Of a stretch of DNA of 64,000 nucleotides, positions 42,908 through 53,083 are shown in pieces (positions within the stretch are counted from its first letter, which is position 1; each line of letters begins with the position of its first letter). The notes beneath the pieces were generated by a model. That model saw nothing but the letters and a program-made list of their open reading frames with translations, was not told the DNA's origin and ran no database searches. Location: NCBI GenBank assembly GCA_023957385.1, contig JAMLGZ010000001.1, positions 916,923 through 980,922 on the forward strand. The letters are read 5' to 3'. This DNA is from Brumimicrobium sp. (GTDB lineage Bacteria; Bacteroidota; Bacteroidia; Flavobacteriales_D; Crocinitomicaceae). Both the position numbers and the translations under genes were made by a program.

Positions 42908-45328
42908 TTAGCTTTTTATCGGTATGGGTATGATTACTTTAAAACTGAAGTTTCTCCCCATATCATAAATTCCTTGCCTTCCGTTGGCAGGATTGATCAT
43001 CAAATATTTAAGTCTGCTTAAATGATTTTGATAAGCTGTATTAGTAATATTTTCTACATTGATACGTATAGAAAATAGTGTCTTGGAATGATGAACAATG
43101 TCTATTCCCACTCCAGCGTGAAGCAGTGTGTAACTAGGAGTCTTTGTCTCAGTGTTATAGGCGGTTAATATTTCATCTTGTTTAAAATAATGACTAATTC
43201 CAAATGATAAATAAAGGTTTTCACCCCATTTTCCAATCTTTTTAATATCAGCTCGTAGTTCAGATCCCCATTTATGTGCAGGTATAAATGGGATATATTT
43301 CAAAGAATTTATTTGTCTCGCTTGCACGTAGGAAAAGGTGTTCTCGAAATGTAACCAATGGATAGGATGGGGATGTAAATCTATGCTTATCTCTCCTCCC
43401 CATAAGTGTGCATCCGCTGAAGTATATTGATACGTTTTATATCCTTCAGTAAGTGAATCACCGCCCCATTTGTTAAGCAATTGATGGTAATAGATATAAT
43501 CTTGAATATAATTATAGAAAAGAGTGATCTCACCATTGACATGCTCTGTATTCCAACCAAAAGCATAATCTGCTTGCCAACTATTCTCAGGTTTTAGAGC
43601 GAGATTTCCAATGATGTAATTTGAAGTTCCTTCGTGTACGCCATTTGCTGAAAGTTCTGCAATATTCGGAGCCCTAAACCCTTTGGCTAAATTGATTTTG
43701 GTGTATAAATTAGATGTTATCTGATAGGTTAAACCTATGCTTCCAGAAATGGATTGATACAATTGTTGAAAAGAAGTGAATTGTTTGAAATCATCAGCCG
43801 TAGGATGTATGGTGGGAGATTTTAAAGAATCTAACCATAACTCTTTTCCATGTTGAGTTCTTAAATCATAACGAATTCCTGCACTAAAACTTAATTTTTC
43901 CCATGACTTAGAAGTAATGGCAAATACTCCCCAATCAAAAAGATTATAATCTGGAATTAGAAATTCTTCACCTTTATTCAGTGAACTCTGATACATTCCA
44001 TTCATTCCAAATGAAATATCCCAATGCTTGATATCAGGTAAAGTATATCTAAAATCATAGTGGAAAGTGTGCATAGATAGAAATAAACCGTATTTATCTT
44101 CATCTAGGATAGATTCAAATTCTTTCCGTTGATTTTGTTGCCAACCTATAATTGCTTTTAACCTTCCTTCGCCTAACATAAATAAATTTTGAGAAACTAC
44201 CTTGTAGTGGAAAATACGCTGGAAAGGAACGTATGATTTATAGGATAAAAAATCCTTTTTTTCTATGGCGCTCTCTTCACCATTTCCTTGATTATTAATT
44301 TGTTTGATGAATTGTCCGATACTGTCCCGCTCTCCTTCGATGATGCCTGGTGTAAATTCATATCGATTAAAAGTAATGTGTGAGAAACCCCATGATTTAT
44401 TTAGACCTATGGTTGCTAGGATGTTATTCTCTTGAAAACGGGAATTGAATACATATCCATCGTATTTGTTTTTATAATCATGAGCTGCCTTTTGGGAATA
44501 GCGTAAGTCCCAAATGAAACCTTTTTGATTACCACTGATGTTTACAGAACCAGCTAATAAATCGTTATTTGTTTGATAGTTGAAAATCACTCCTCCTCTA
44601 ATTTGCCCATCTGCTGGGGAGGGAGCTGGGAGAAAATTGATAACACCAGCTAAGGCATCACTTCCGTAAATTAAACTGGCTGGACCTTTTAGCACTTCCA
44701 CATGATCTACAGTAAACTCATCAATTTCAACTCCATGTTCATCACCCCATTGTTGCCCTTCTTGTCGAATTCCATTATTGATAACCACCACGCGATTATA
44801 ACCTAATCCACGAATAACAGGTTTGGCAATTCCGGGTCCACTTGAAATAGTAGAAACTCCAGGAATGACTGTAAGCGCTTCAATAATGGACGAGGCAGTA
44901 ATTTGCTTTAATGTTTTAGCTGAAAGTGTAGAAATAGGCAAAGGCATTTTTTTTCTAGCTGTGGACTTGGAAACGCCTGTTACCACTACTTCATCCAATT
45001 CTTTCTCTACAACTGCTTCTGTCAATTCAATGTCAAACTCAGTAATTTCTGTAAGGTCTATAATTTGGGAAAAGTCCTTATATCCTGTTGCAGTAACTTT
45101 AACAAGTAATTTAACTTTAGGCAAATTTTCGAGAAAGTATTGTCCTTGAAAATCTGAGGTAGCACCTTTTTTTATGTCAGGGAAATATACTTTTGCACCA
45201 AAAATAGGTTCTTTACTTTTGCTGTCTTGTATTATTCCTTTGAGAGTGGACTTATTTCCTTGGGGTTGTTGTCCAAACAAAGTAAGTGTACTTATTAGAT
45301 ACACTAGTAAAATTATATATTTTATCAT
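42908..45328 (-). CDS. TonB-dependent outer-membrane receptor
   Basis: The 806-residue protein has a signal peptide, an N-terminal carboxypeptidase-regulatory-like domain (about 25-105; LKGIIQDSKSKEPIFGAKVYF), a plug domain (about 125-240; VVVTGVSKSTARKK, IRGLGYNRVVVINNGIRQEG, VEVLKGPASLIYGSDALAG) and a 22-strand-type barrel ending in a short hydrophobic strand. The plug segment EGQQWGDEHGVEID is rich in acidic residues and His. The substrate is unknown; the small Cys/His-rich protein upstream makes a metal or metal complex a reasonable guess. It is not a SusC type, as no SusD follows. Confidence 0.9.
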   Translation of the reverse strand: MIKYIILLVYLISTLTLFGQQPQGNKSTLKGIIQDSKSKEPIFGAKVYFPDIKKGATSDFQGQYFLENLPKVKLLVKVTATGYKDFSQIIDLTEITEFDIELTEAVVEKELDEVVVTGVSKSTARKKMPLPISTLSAKTLKQITASSIIEALTVIPGVSTISSGPGIAKPVIRGLGYNRVVVINNGIRQEGQQWGDEHGVEIDEFTVDHVEVLKGPASLIYGSDALAGVINFLPAPSPADGQIRGGVIFNYQTNNDLLAGSVNISGNQKGFIWDLRYSQKAAHDYKNKYDGYVFNSRFQENNILATIGLNKSWGFSHITFNRYEFTPGIIEGERDSIGQFIKQINNQGNGEESAIEKKDFLSYKSYVPFQRIFHYKVVSQNLFMLGEGRLKAIIGWQQNQRKEFESILDEDKYGLFLSMHTFHYDFRYTLPDIKHWDISFGMNGMYQSSLNKGEEFLIPDYNLFDWGVFAITSKSWEKLSFSAGIRYDLRTQHGKELWLDSLKSPTIHPTADDFKQFTSFQQLYQSISGSIGLTYQITSNLYTKINLAKGFRAPNIAELSANGVHEGTSNYIIGNLALKPENSWQADYAFGWNTEHVNGEITLFYNYIQDYIYYHQLLNKWGGDSLTEGYKTYQYTSADAHLWGGEISIDLHPHPIHWLHFENTFSYVQARQINSLKYIPFIPAHKWGSELRADIKKIGKWGENLYLSFGISHYFKQDEILTAYNTETKTPSYTLLHAGVGIDIVHHSKTLFSIRINVENITNTAYQNHLSRLKYLMINPANGRQGIYDMGRNFSFKVIIPIPIKS

Positions 45329-45390
45329 GTAATTTGAGTATTATAATCTTTATATTGAAGCGGAAAATGCGTAAATGATGTCCCTTTAGA

Positions 45391-45747
45391 TTATATTACA
45401 GGAGGTCCACGGTGTTGAAAATGAAAGATTTGAGCAAGATACTTACTTTCTGTATAATGAGAAGTGTACAGAATAGGGGAGTAAATATTTACTTCATTTG
45501 TGGAAAAATCAAGTGTATCATCCCAAGAAAGAGGAAGCATATCGCAATAGTTACATTCTTCAGACTGACTATCAAAATGAATAGACTTCTCTTGACAATG
45601 GTGTTCTTTTAGGTGGCTTATCCAGTGTAAGGTTTGAACATACAAAGGAAGTGAAACAATAAAGATAAATACAATAAACAGCAAGTTTTGTGTCCATTCT
45701 ATAGAGAATAGTGTAAATGGATTATATGAATTGAGTTTATTTTTCAT
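45391..45747 (-). CDS. Small Cys/His-rich exported protein partnered with the TonB receptor
   Basis: The 118-residue protein has one hydrophobic signal/anchor (about 20-42) followed by a His- and Cys-containing segment (LHWISHLKEHHCQ, then EECNYCDML) and ends HFQHRGPPVI. Small proteins with a C-terminal R-G-P-P tail and CxxCD are often found directly before TonB receptor genes in Bacteroidota, sometimes as DUF2946-like. Metal binding is plausible from the residues but not shown. It begins about 12 bases after a TATCTTTG element (45759-45766) and precedes the receptor by 62 bases, so the two form an operon. Confidence 0.65.
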   Translation of the reverse strand: MKNKLNSYNPFTLFSIEWTQNLLFIVFIFIVSLPLYVQTLHWISHLKEHHCQEKSIHFDSQSEECNYCDMLPLSWDDTLDFSTNEVNIYSPILYTSHYTESKYLAQIFHFQHRGPPVI

Positions 45748-45758
45748 ATCTCTTTCTA

Positions 45759-45766
45759 CAAAGATA
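45759..45766 (-). promoter_or_regulatory. -7 element of the TonB receptor operon
   Basis: Minus-strand TATCTTTG matches TAnnTTTG and gives a very short leader. The divergent queE promoter lies only about 33 bases away. Confidence 0.55.
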
Positions 45767-45798
45767 CTGTTTTTTCAGCTTGTTTCATTCCTTTTCAT

Positions 45799-45806
45799 TA
45801 CTTTTG
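45799..45806 (+). promoter_or_regulatory. -7 element of queE, likely leaderless transcript
   Basis: TACTTTTG matches TAnnTTTG and ends five bases before the ATG at 45812. This also excludes the in-frame upstream ATG at 45731. Confidence 0.55.
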
Positions 45807-45811
45807 GACAC

Positions 45812-46435
45812 ATGAAAAACGAGAACTCATCCAAGCGCACAAGTTGGCCTATTATGGAAACTTTTTACACTATTCAGGGTGAAGGAGCTAATACAGGGCG
45901 TGCGGCTTATTTTATTCGTACAGGAGGCTGTGATGTGGGATGTGTTTGGTGTGATGTGAAGGAAAGTTGGGATGCTTCTGCACATGCACAAAAGAACATC
46001 GATGAGATTATGAAGGGAGTGAAAAAAGCTCCCGCTGATTTTGTGGTGTTGACAGGAGGAGAGCCCACGATGTATTCACTTGAAACTTTGGTAGATGCGC
46101 TTCATAAAGAAGGGAAAGAAGTGGCTATTGAAACTTCGGGAACACATCCTTTAGACGCACAGGTAGATTGGTATTGTTTTTCTCCGAAGAAATTTAAAGC
46201 ACCCTTAGAAGAAGCATATAAAAAAGCAGACGAACTTAAAGTCATTGTATTTAATAAAAGTGATTTGAAGTGGGCAGAAGAACATGCTCAACAAGTAAAT
46301 GACAAATGTCTCCTATATCTTCAACCAGAATGGTCAAAAGAGGCACAGATGTTGCCTTTGATAATTGAATATATAAAGAAAAATCCAAAGTGGAGAATCT
46401 CTTTACAGACACATAAATACATGAATATTCCTTAA
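45812..46435 (+). CDS. queE: 7-carboxy-7-deazaguanine synthase QueE
   Basis: The 207-residue radical SAM enzyme makes 7-carboxy-7-deazaguanine in the queuosine pathway. The substrate loop METFYTIQGEGANTGRAAYF is followed by the cluster motif C-D-V-G-C-V-W-C (CxxxCxxC), then WCDVKESWD, and later the TGGEPTMYS and ETSGTHPL segments that fit QueE. The ATG at 45812 is used because the promoter excludes the earlier one. It is followed three bases later by the porE-like gene. Confidence 0.92.
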   Translation: MKNENSSKRTSWPIMETFYTIQGEGANTGRAAYFIRTGGCDVGCVWCDVKESWDASAHAQKNIDEIMKGVKKAPADFVVLTGGEPTMYSLETLVDALHKEGKEVAIETSGTHPLDAQVDWYCFSPKKFKAPLEEAYKKADELKVIVFNKSDLKWAEEHAQQVNDKCLLYLQPEWSKEAQMLPLIIEYIKKNPKWRISLQTHKYMNIP

Positions 46436-46438
46436 AAT

Positions 46439-48454
46439 ATGAAAAATCTAATTACTCTTTCTTTCCTACTTATAACATTAATGTTTAGTGGTTGCGCTAC
46501 TGCTCAAATGGGATATGGAACTAAAAGCAAAAAAGCAATCAAATTATATGAAGAAGCGCAAAGAGCACCCAATCAAAATATTAATGTGAATACTGGGCTG
46601 CCTAATTATAGCAATGGGATTGAAATCTTAAAGAAAGCTTTAAAAATTGATGAAAATTTCTTGGAGGCACATCAATTGATAGGGGAGTTTTATCGCTTAT
46701 CAGGAAAAAGTAAAGAGGCTGTTTATCACTACAAACGCTCCCTACAAATCCGCCCAACTGCAAATTTAAATGGACAACTTTATATTGATATTGCTGATTT
46801 ACAAATAAAAAATAGAGAATTTGATGATGCAATTGCCTATTGTGACTTGGTGATTAATAGTCGTGATAGGAGAATCTCTGAACTTGTTATGCGAGCAGCT
46901 CAAATTATTAAAGAAGATGCTGAGTTTTCTAAATACGCGTACAATCATCCATTGGATATAAAGCTTCAAAATATAGGGAAAGGAATCAATACCAATCGCC
47001 CAGAATACTTCCCGACAATCACTGTGGATGGGAAAACGATGCTATTTACGCGTGAATTGGAAACTTCACAGCGTGGACCAAGAGGGCAAGAAGATTTTTT
47101 TGTTTCTGAATTAACTCCTGATGGAATGTGGGGAAGGGCTGTTCCTATGCCAAGTAATATTAATACCATTCGTAATGAAGGTGCACCAACCATTTCAGCT
47201 GATGGAAGAACTTTGATTTTTGTTGCTTGTGCTGATGAAACTGGAAGCTATGGTGATTACCGTGAAGGAAAGGGGAGTTGTGATTTATTTGTAACTGAAA
47301 GAATTGGAAATAAATGGTCTGATCCAGTGAATTTGCCTGGATATGTAAATACATATTCCTGGGAATCACAACCTTCTTTAGCTGCAGATGGAAAAACGCT
47401 TTATTTTATTCGTAAGGTTGGTTCTGGAAGAACTGCCCATAGTGATATCTTTATGAGTGAAAAACTGGCAGATGGCTCTTGGGGAAGAGCAACGCCTCTT
47501 CCTGATAATATTAATACTCCTGGTATGGAAACTTCTGTGTTGATTCACCCAGATGGGCAAACGTTGTATTTTGCTTCAGATGGCCATACTGGTTTAGGAG
47601 GGAGTGATATTTTTATGTCACGCAAAGACCCCCTTGGGAAATGGGGTGATCCAATCAATTTGGGATATCCAATTAATACAGAGGATAATGAAAATTCCTT
47701 GCTAGTTGGTCCAGATGGAGATGTGGCATTCTTTGCATCTGATAGACCCGGAGGAGAGGGTGACTTAGATATTTATTATTTTGAATTACCCAAAGAGTTA
47801 CGACCTATTAAGACAACCTATTTTGAAGGTTTGGTGTACGATGCTGTGACCCGAAAGCCGATTCAAGGGCAGTTTGAGTTGGTGGACTTATCCAATGGGA
47901 AAACCGTGGTAGAGTCTAAAGCTGATCCTGTTACAGGTGAATTTTTGGTGGCACTTCCCACTAAAAAACAATATGCTTTGAGTGTTTCTTATCCTGGTTA
48001 TGCATTTTTTTCTAAGAATTTCGACATGACGGAAGGTGAAGATGCTGTTCACATGGATGTGCCTATGGTACCACTAACAGACAACCAGCCTATTTTATTA
48101 GCCAATGTATTCTTTGACTTAAATAAATCTACACTTCGCCCTGAGTCTTTTGTAGAGCTGAATAAATTAGCTGATTTACTTATTAAAAATGCTGCTATTC
48201 ATGTTGAAGTTGGTGGACACACAGATACACGTGGTGATGCCAAAAGCAATCAGAAATTGTCAGAAGACAGAGCTAAATCCGTGTATGATTATTTGATTGA
48301 AAAAGGAGTGGAAGCAAAACGTTTGACTTATAAAGGGTATGGGGCAACACAACCAATCATTTCAGATAACGAGATATCTAAGCTATCCACAGAGGAAGCT
48401 AAAGAAAAGGCACATCAAGAAAATAGACGTACGGAATATAGAATAATCAAATGA
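46439..48454 (+). CDS. porE: PorE-like OmpA-family lipoprotein of the type IX secretion system
   Basis: The 671-residue protein has a lipoprotein signal (lipobox F-S-G-C), tetratricopeptide repeats (about 30-140; NFLEAHQLIGEFYRLSGKSK), a PD40-type beta-propeller (about 170-450; repeated PTISADGRTLIFVA, PSLAADGKTLYFI, IHPDGQTLYFASD), a carboxypeptidase-regulatory-like domain (about 460-545) and an OmpA C-terminal peptidoglycan-binding domain (about 555-671; GHTDTRGDAKSNQKLSEDRA). This exact order is that of PorE in Porphyromonas gingivalis, a T9SS outer-membrane component; related OmpA proteins exist, so the symbol is given with moderate certainty. It overlaps the next gene by four bases. Confidence 0.8.
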   Translation: MKNLITLSFLLITLMFSGCATAQMGYGTKSKKAIKLYEEAQRAPNQNINVNTGLPNYSNGIEILKKALKIDENFLEAHQLIGEFYRLSGKSKEAVYHYKRSLQIRPTANLNGQLYIDIADLQIKNREFDDAIAYCDLVINSRDRRISELVMRAAQIIKEDAEFSKYAYNHPLDIKLQNIGKGINTNRPEYFPTITVDGKTMLFTRELETSQRGPRGQEDFFVSELTPDGMWGRAVPMPSNINTIRNEGAPTISADGRTLIFVACADETGSYGDYREGKGSCDLFVTERIGNKWSDPVNLPGYVNTYSWESQPSLAADGKTLYFIRKVGSGRTAHSDIFMSEKLADGSWGRATPLPDNINTPGMETSVLIHPDGQTLYFASDGHTGLGGSDIFMSRKDPLGKWGDPINLGYPINTEDNENSLLVGPDGDVAFFASDRPGGEGDLDIYYFELPKELRPIKTTYFEGLVYDAVTRKPIQGQFELVDLSNGKTVVESKADPVTGEFLVALPTKKQYALSVSYPGYAFFSKNFDMTEGEDAVHMDVPMVPLTDNQPILLANVFFDLNKSTLRPESFVELNKLADLLIKNAAIHVEVGGHTDTRGDAKSNQKLSEDRAKSVYDYLIEKGVEAKRLTYKGYGATQPIISDNEISKLSTEEAKEKAHQENRRTEYRIIK

Positions 48455-49392
48455 TTTCTTTTTTAAGACTGATACGTATTTCAAACTTACTTATTATAGC
48501 CCTTACCATGTATGGTTTGGGCTTTTATTTTGATAACCTAGCTAGTCAGTCTTATGTCTTATATAGTTTTGATTTCTTTGCTCTTGTATTGATAGTTATT
48601 TTTATTGCTGCTGCGGGAAACATTATCAATGATATCAATGATATATTGATAGATCAATTGAATAAGCCTAAAAAGTTAATTGTTGATACTTTTATTTCTA
48701 AGAGGAAAGCACTCATACTCTATGGAAGCCTAAATTTTATTGCTATTCAATTGGCAATGTATGTTTGGTTTAAAACGGATGAAATAGTATTTCTTTGTGT
48801 GCCATTAGCAACAGTTATTTTACTTTGGTTGTATGCTGTATATATAAAGAAATGGCTTGTTACAGGTAATTTAGTGGTTTCTATTCTAACAGCAATCGTT
48901 CCTATGTTGGTCGGAATTTATTTTTTCACATTAAAGGATATCGTAATGACTAATCCTTTTCCTTTCAGCTTTCCAATTAATACTAGTTTTTCTCTGTTTT
49001 TTTCAGGTGGCATATCGATTTTTGCTTTTTTGCTAAATTTCTCCAGAGAAATAGTGAAAGATATGGAAGATGTCGAGGGAGATAAAGTCTATCACGTTCG
49101 TTCTATTCCAGTCGTTTGGGGAATGAATGTTGCAAAAGGACTGACAGTTCTACTACTTATTATATTCTTGGCATTTGTTTCTTTTATTGTAAACTACTTT
49201 CAATTAGGTTTAGGAGGGAATTGGGTGATTTCTCCACTTATCTTAAGTGCATTTGCTGTAATATATACCATCTTCTTACTTATGAAAACAGTCGATAAGA
49301 AGAATCTTCATTCTGTAAGTAATTTACTAAAACTTGCCATGGCATTAGGACTCCTAACACCTTGGTTGTGGGCTATTATTATCTCCTTTTAG
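48451..49392 (+). CDS. UbiA-family prenyltransferase
   Basis: The 313-residue integral membrane protein has about eight helices, the first Asp-rich motif NDINDILIDQLNKP and the second in REIVKDMEDVEGDK, both of which bind prenyl diphosphate through Mg2+. Such enzymes prenylate aromatic or glycerol-phosphate acceptors. Many Bacteroidota homologs are annotated as geranylgeranylglycerol-phosphate geranylgeranyltransferase-like; the acceptor cannot be told from sequence. It starts inside the porE stop (ATGA overlap). Confidence 0.85.
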   Translation: MISFLRLIRISNLLIIALTMYGLGFYFDNLASQSYVLYSFDFFALVLIVIFIAAAGNIINDINDILIDQLNKPKKLIVDTFISKRKALILYGSLNFIAIQLAMYVWFKTDEIVFLCVPLATVILLWLYAVYIKKWLVTGNLVVSILTAIVPMLVGIYFFTLKDIVMTNPFPFSFPINTSFSLFFSGGISIFAFLLNFSREIVKDMEDVEGDKVYHVRSIPVVWGMNVAKGLTVLLLIIFLAFVSFIVNYFQLGLGGNWVISPLILSAFAVIYTIFLLMKTVDKKNLHSVSNLLKLAMALGLLTPWLWAIIISF

Positions 49393-49393
49393 T

Positions 49394-51531
49394 TTATTCT
49401 TTTACCATCATCTTTGTAAATACCTTCTGAGGACATTGAATCTTCACAATATAGGCTCCAGCAGGATAAGTAGATGCATCTACTTCTAAGGAAGTATGAA
49501 TTAGTTTCTGTTGTAGAATAATTTCTCCCATTAAGTTATATACAAAAATTTCATTCTCTTTATTTTGAAATTCTGATGGTAGTTGTATAGTGAAGATATC
49601 TTTTATCGGATTGGGATTAATTTGAATAGAAGGTTCTTCTTTGAAATTAGAAATATGTGATGTAGCCGGAGCAGTAACAACAATATCTGCTTTATCTCTT
49701 TTCCAGACCCCCATTTCATTTGTTCCTGCCCACACGTAATTTGGACTAACTGTCATACATGTAATTGAAGTATCTGCTAGTCCAAGGTTAATCGCTTCCC
49801 AATAATCTCCGTTGTTTGGAGTTACATATACCCCGTTATCAGATGTAGCAACAGCTACATAATTATCCCAAGAGGTAAAACTTGTTACAATTGAGAATAA
49901 CGGAATTTCATTGCTTACATCACTCCAATTCGCTCCATCATCTATCGAACGGAATACACCACCGCCTTGTGTTCCTGCAAATAAGGTGTCTCCATACGCA
50001 TGAAGTGAATTAACAAACATATTGGTTAAGCCATTATTAATGGCAGTCCATGAATTTTGTCCAACTGTATTTTTATAAATCCCATCTTTTGTTCCAGCAT
50101 ACAATTGGTTTCCTTTTACAATGAGTGAGTTAATTTGATAAGCAGATGAGGGTAAACCTGTAATTACGGAAGACCAAGAGTTTCCATTATCTGTACTTAC
50201 ATAAACATATTGTTCCCCTATATAGATGATGGAACCCGCAAATGCAATAGTTTTTGGTAATCCACCATTCGGAGTTGCACCAACTTGAGACCAATTCATA
50301 CCGTTATTCGTAGAACGATAACCGTAAAATGTCTGGTAATCATTATCTTGACCAAATAAAAGAGCATTTGCTCCATTAGCCTTTACTGTTGTAACACTTC
50401 TTGCATCAAATCCGCCCATACTATAACTCCATACATTGTCACTTTCTGTGATCTTGAAGAGTGAAAGTTGACTTGAATTATAGGTCGGGTCTTCAGTACT
50501 AGCCAATATGTTGTCACCAGAAATATCGATTGCAGTCACTGGCTTTGAAGTGAGTCCAAGATGTTGCCATGTTGTACCATCATCATCTGTTTTATAGATA
50601 CCACACCCATTATACCCTAGTCCATGTCCTTTATAACCAATGCTTCCAACATAAAAAGAGCTTCCATCTTTATAAAAAGCTTGATAATTTGTTTTGGTTG
50701 GATAACTATTTCCCATTGATACAGCACTCCAATTTGTGTTGTCTGTAGTTTTGTACAATGTACCATTGCTATTATTACTTGCGTAAACTGTATTGCCATT
50801 CACGCCTAATGCATAAATGACATCGGATGAATTCAATCCACTATTCGTTGATACCCAATTTCCCCATCATTAGTAGTTTTAAAAATACCACCTCCATCGG
50901 TTCCAAACAGAATGTCATTTCCAGCTGTAACCATAGTAAGAATTACGTAAAAAGGAGGGCCTGAATAAGATTGAGTCCAATTTACACCATTATCAGTGGA
51001 TTTATAAACTGTTCCACCATAACCAGCGGTGTATAAATCATTCCCTTTAACGGTCAAGCAAGTCATAATATCTGGATTTGGGAAACTGCTAAAATCTAAA
51101 GCAGTCCATGTAGAACCGTCATCTGTTGATTTGTAAACTGGATTCTGGTTGGTAGCAATGAATAAATCACTTCCTTTTATTGCTATATCGTAAACTGATA
51201 CGGTATTAGATAAACCACTCGAAATCCAATTATCTCCATTGTCGGTTGAATAATAAACACCAGCATCCGTTCCAGCTACGATTCGGTTATTAATTTTTAC
51301 CAAACTACGAATGTATGTAATTACAGAAGGTAAACCATTGCTACTTCTTCTCCATGTTACTCCGTTATCGGAAGATTTGTATATTACACCATCTGTACCT
51401 GTAATTATTTCATTGTTACTGATAATAACAGAGTAGGCACTTCCACTATACAAACCTTTAGTTGGTTGCCATTGTGCCAAAGAGAAATAGGTGAATACAG
51501 TCAAAAAGACAAGCGTGAGTTTTGTTTTCAT
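49394..51531 (-). pseudogene. BNR-repeat T9SS protein gene split by a one-base frameshift
   Basis: Two adjacent frames (50833-51531, 232 residues, and 49394-50836, 480 residues) are one gene. The first carries the signal peptide (MKTKLTLVFLTVFTYFSLAQ) and BNR/sortilin-like repeats (YKSSDNGVTW, YKSTDDGSTW) and runs out of frame at GGGIFKTTNDGEIGYQ. The second has further repeats and a type A T9SS sorting domain (QINPNPIKDI, GAYIVKIQ). Adding one G to the run at 50862-50865 (CCCC on the plus strand) restores TTNDGGNWVSTNSGLNS and joins them into 712 codons. The second frame has only a TTG start within this junction. Either a true mutation, a phase-variable run or a sequencing error. Confidence 0.85.
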
Positions 51532-51575
51532 AAGTGGTTTAATTTTTTGAATACTTAGTATTCTTATTTAAGAAT

Positions 51576-51583
51576 CAAATATA
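51576..51583 (-). promoter_or_regulatory. -7 element of the BNR-repeat gene
   Basis: Minus-strand TATATTTG matches TAnnTTTG. The leader holds a GAATAC-TTA-GTATTC palindrome (51549-51563). Confidence 0.5.
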
Positions 51584-51662
51584 TTGAATTAGTGCTATGA
51601 AATTGTTCTTTAAAATATATAAATTTTGTTTAAACTGATTAAAATCATTTTACCTTTATCCC

Positions 51663-52232
51663 ATGTTTTCAAAAAAAATTATTCTAGGCTCGTCTTCACC
51701 GCGGCGCAAGCAGTTGGTTGAATCTTTAGGTGTATCATGTGAGATACGCAAGGTTGATGTGGATGAAATATATCCAACTTCTCTTTCTTTAACTGAAGTA
51801 CCTTTGTATTTAGCAAAATTGAAAGCAGAACCTTTGAAAACTTCTATTCAACCAGGCGAAGTATTATTAACTTCTGATACAGTTGTTTTGCTTCATGATG
51901 AAATAATTGGTAAGCCAACAGGAGAAGAAGATGCTATTCAGATGTTAAAAAAATTATCAGGTAATACACATAAGGTTGTTTCAGGTGTAAATCTTTATAG
52001 TATTGATAAGGAAATGGCATTTTCTGTGGTGACTGAAGTAACATTCAAACCTTTATCTGATGAGGAAATTATCTATTACGTGCAAGAATTTAAACCATTT
52101 GATAAAGCTGGTTCTTATGGAATTCAAGAGTGGATTGGAATGGTTGGGGTAGAGAAAATTAACGGCTGTTTTTATAATGTGATGGGCTTACCCGTACATG
52201 ATTTGTGGAAGATGTTAAATGAGCAGTTTTAA
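51663..52232 (+). CDS. maf: Maf-family nucleoside triphosphate pyrophosphatase
   Basis: The 189-residue protein has the Maf/HAM1 fold, with the N-terminal [16 protein letters not shown] motif, the catalytic [19 protein letters not shown] segment and the AGSYGIQEW region before the C-terminus. It hydrolyses dTTP/UTP and modified nucleotides to the monophosphates. A TACCTTTA sequence four bases before the ATG may be a -7 variant. The end overlaps the converging J-domain gene by four bases. Confidence 0.92.
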   Translation: MFSKKIILGSSSPRRKQLVESLGVSCEIRKVDVDEIYPTSLSLTEVPLYLAKLKAEPLKTSIQPGEVLLTSDTVVLLHDEIIGKPTGEEDAIQMLKKLSGNTHKVVSGVNLYSIDKEMAFSVVTEVTFKPLSDEEIIYYVQEFKPFDKAGSYGIQEWIGMVGVEKINGCFYNVMGLPVHDLWKMLNEQF

Positions 52233-53083
52233 TAATACCCTAGTGTAAATAGGTGTACCCATCTATTGTTGAGGAATAAGAAGATGAGGTAAATGAAAGG
52301 AAGGACATAAATGGATAGGTTAAAAAGAAAGCTAAAGGTGACGTTTTTTCCTTTTTTTAGATAAGCAAAACTAGGTAAGAGTAGAGCGATAATCAATGGG
52401 AATAGGTAATTGTAGATACCGTATTCTGGTTGAAGAGTATAGATTTTATTTTCCTTCATGAGATGAAGGTCTATAATTTCTCTAAAAATGTGTGTCCTAC
52501 GTAATTGAATGGGGTTTTCTCCAATCAATCTGATGATGTCTTTTGATAAGAATAGATGTTGCCCATTGGAGAATGAAGTACGGGAAAGTTCGCTGTATTT
52601 ACCTTCTAGGATAGTGTTTGGTTTTATAATATATACTTCCTCTTCTACATGTTTTAATATAACGATATCTAATAATAGAAGAAATAAAATACCTAAACTC
52701 GCAGAGAGTACGATTTGAAAATAACGCCATTTCTTACCAGTAGTTAGGCTAACAAAATAGACATTATCTTCTTCTTCCGTACGCTTCTTCATGCGTTCAT
52801 ACTGTTTGCGTGCGAATGCAATTTTTTCTTCACGAGTTGCTTTTCGATAGCGAACGGAATGGGTTGTTGATGGTGATACTGATTGTTTGCTTTTCAGTTT
52901 ATCTAAGGCGTATAGAATTTGTTCATAAGCTTCATTGATTTCGATGAATTTTTCCATGGCTGATTCTGATTGGTTTCTATCGGGGTGATATTGAAGAGCC
53001 AATTTTCTATATGCCTTTTTGATGATTTCTTCGTCCTTTGTTGGAGCTATTTCTAATATGTCAAAATAGTATTTAGCACTCAT
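52229..53083 (-). CDS. J-domain membrane protein
   Basis: The 284-residue protein starts with a J domain (about 4-65; [20 protein letters not shown], the HPD motif in [12 protein letters not shown]) and then has a charged linker ([20 protein letters not shown]), a membrane helix near 125-145 and two or three more near the end (about 225-280). It would recruit DnaK to the inner membrane; the client is unknown. It overlaps the menE end by four bases, so they are one operon. Confidence 0.85.
   Translation of the reverse strand: MSAKYYFDILEIAPTKDEEIIKKAYRKLALQYHPDRNQSESAMEKFIEINEAYEQILYALDKLKSKQSVSPSTTHSVRYRKATREEKIAFARKQYERMKKRTEEEDNVYFVSLTTGKKWRYFQIVLSASLGILFLLLLDIVILKHVEEEVYIIKPNTILEGKYSELSRTSFSNGQHLFLSKDIIRLIGENPIQLRRTHIFREIIDLHLMKENKIYTLQPEYGIYNYLFPLIIALLLPSFAYLKKGKNVTFSFLFNLSIYVLPFIYLIFLFLNNRWVHLFTLGYY

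Noticed and set aside
42908..45328. SusC-type polysaccharide receptor
   Set aside because: No SusD partner, no glycoside hydrolases nearby and the length is below the usual SusC size.
45731..45811. N-terminal extension of QueE with a hydrophobic stretch
   Set aside because: It would start upstream of the queE promoter and overlaps the divergent gene; QueE is a soluble enzyme.
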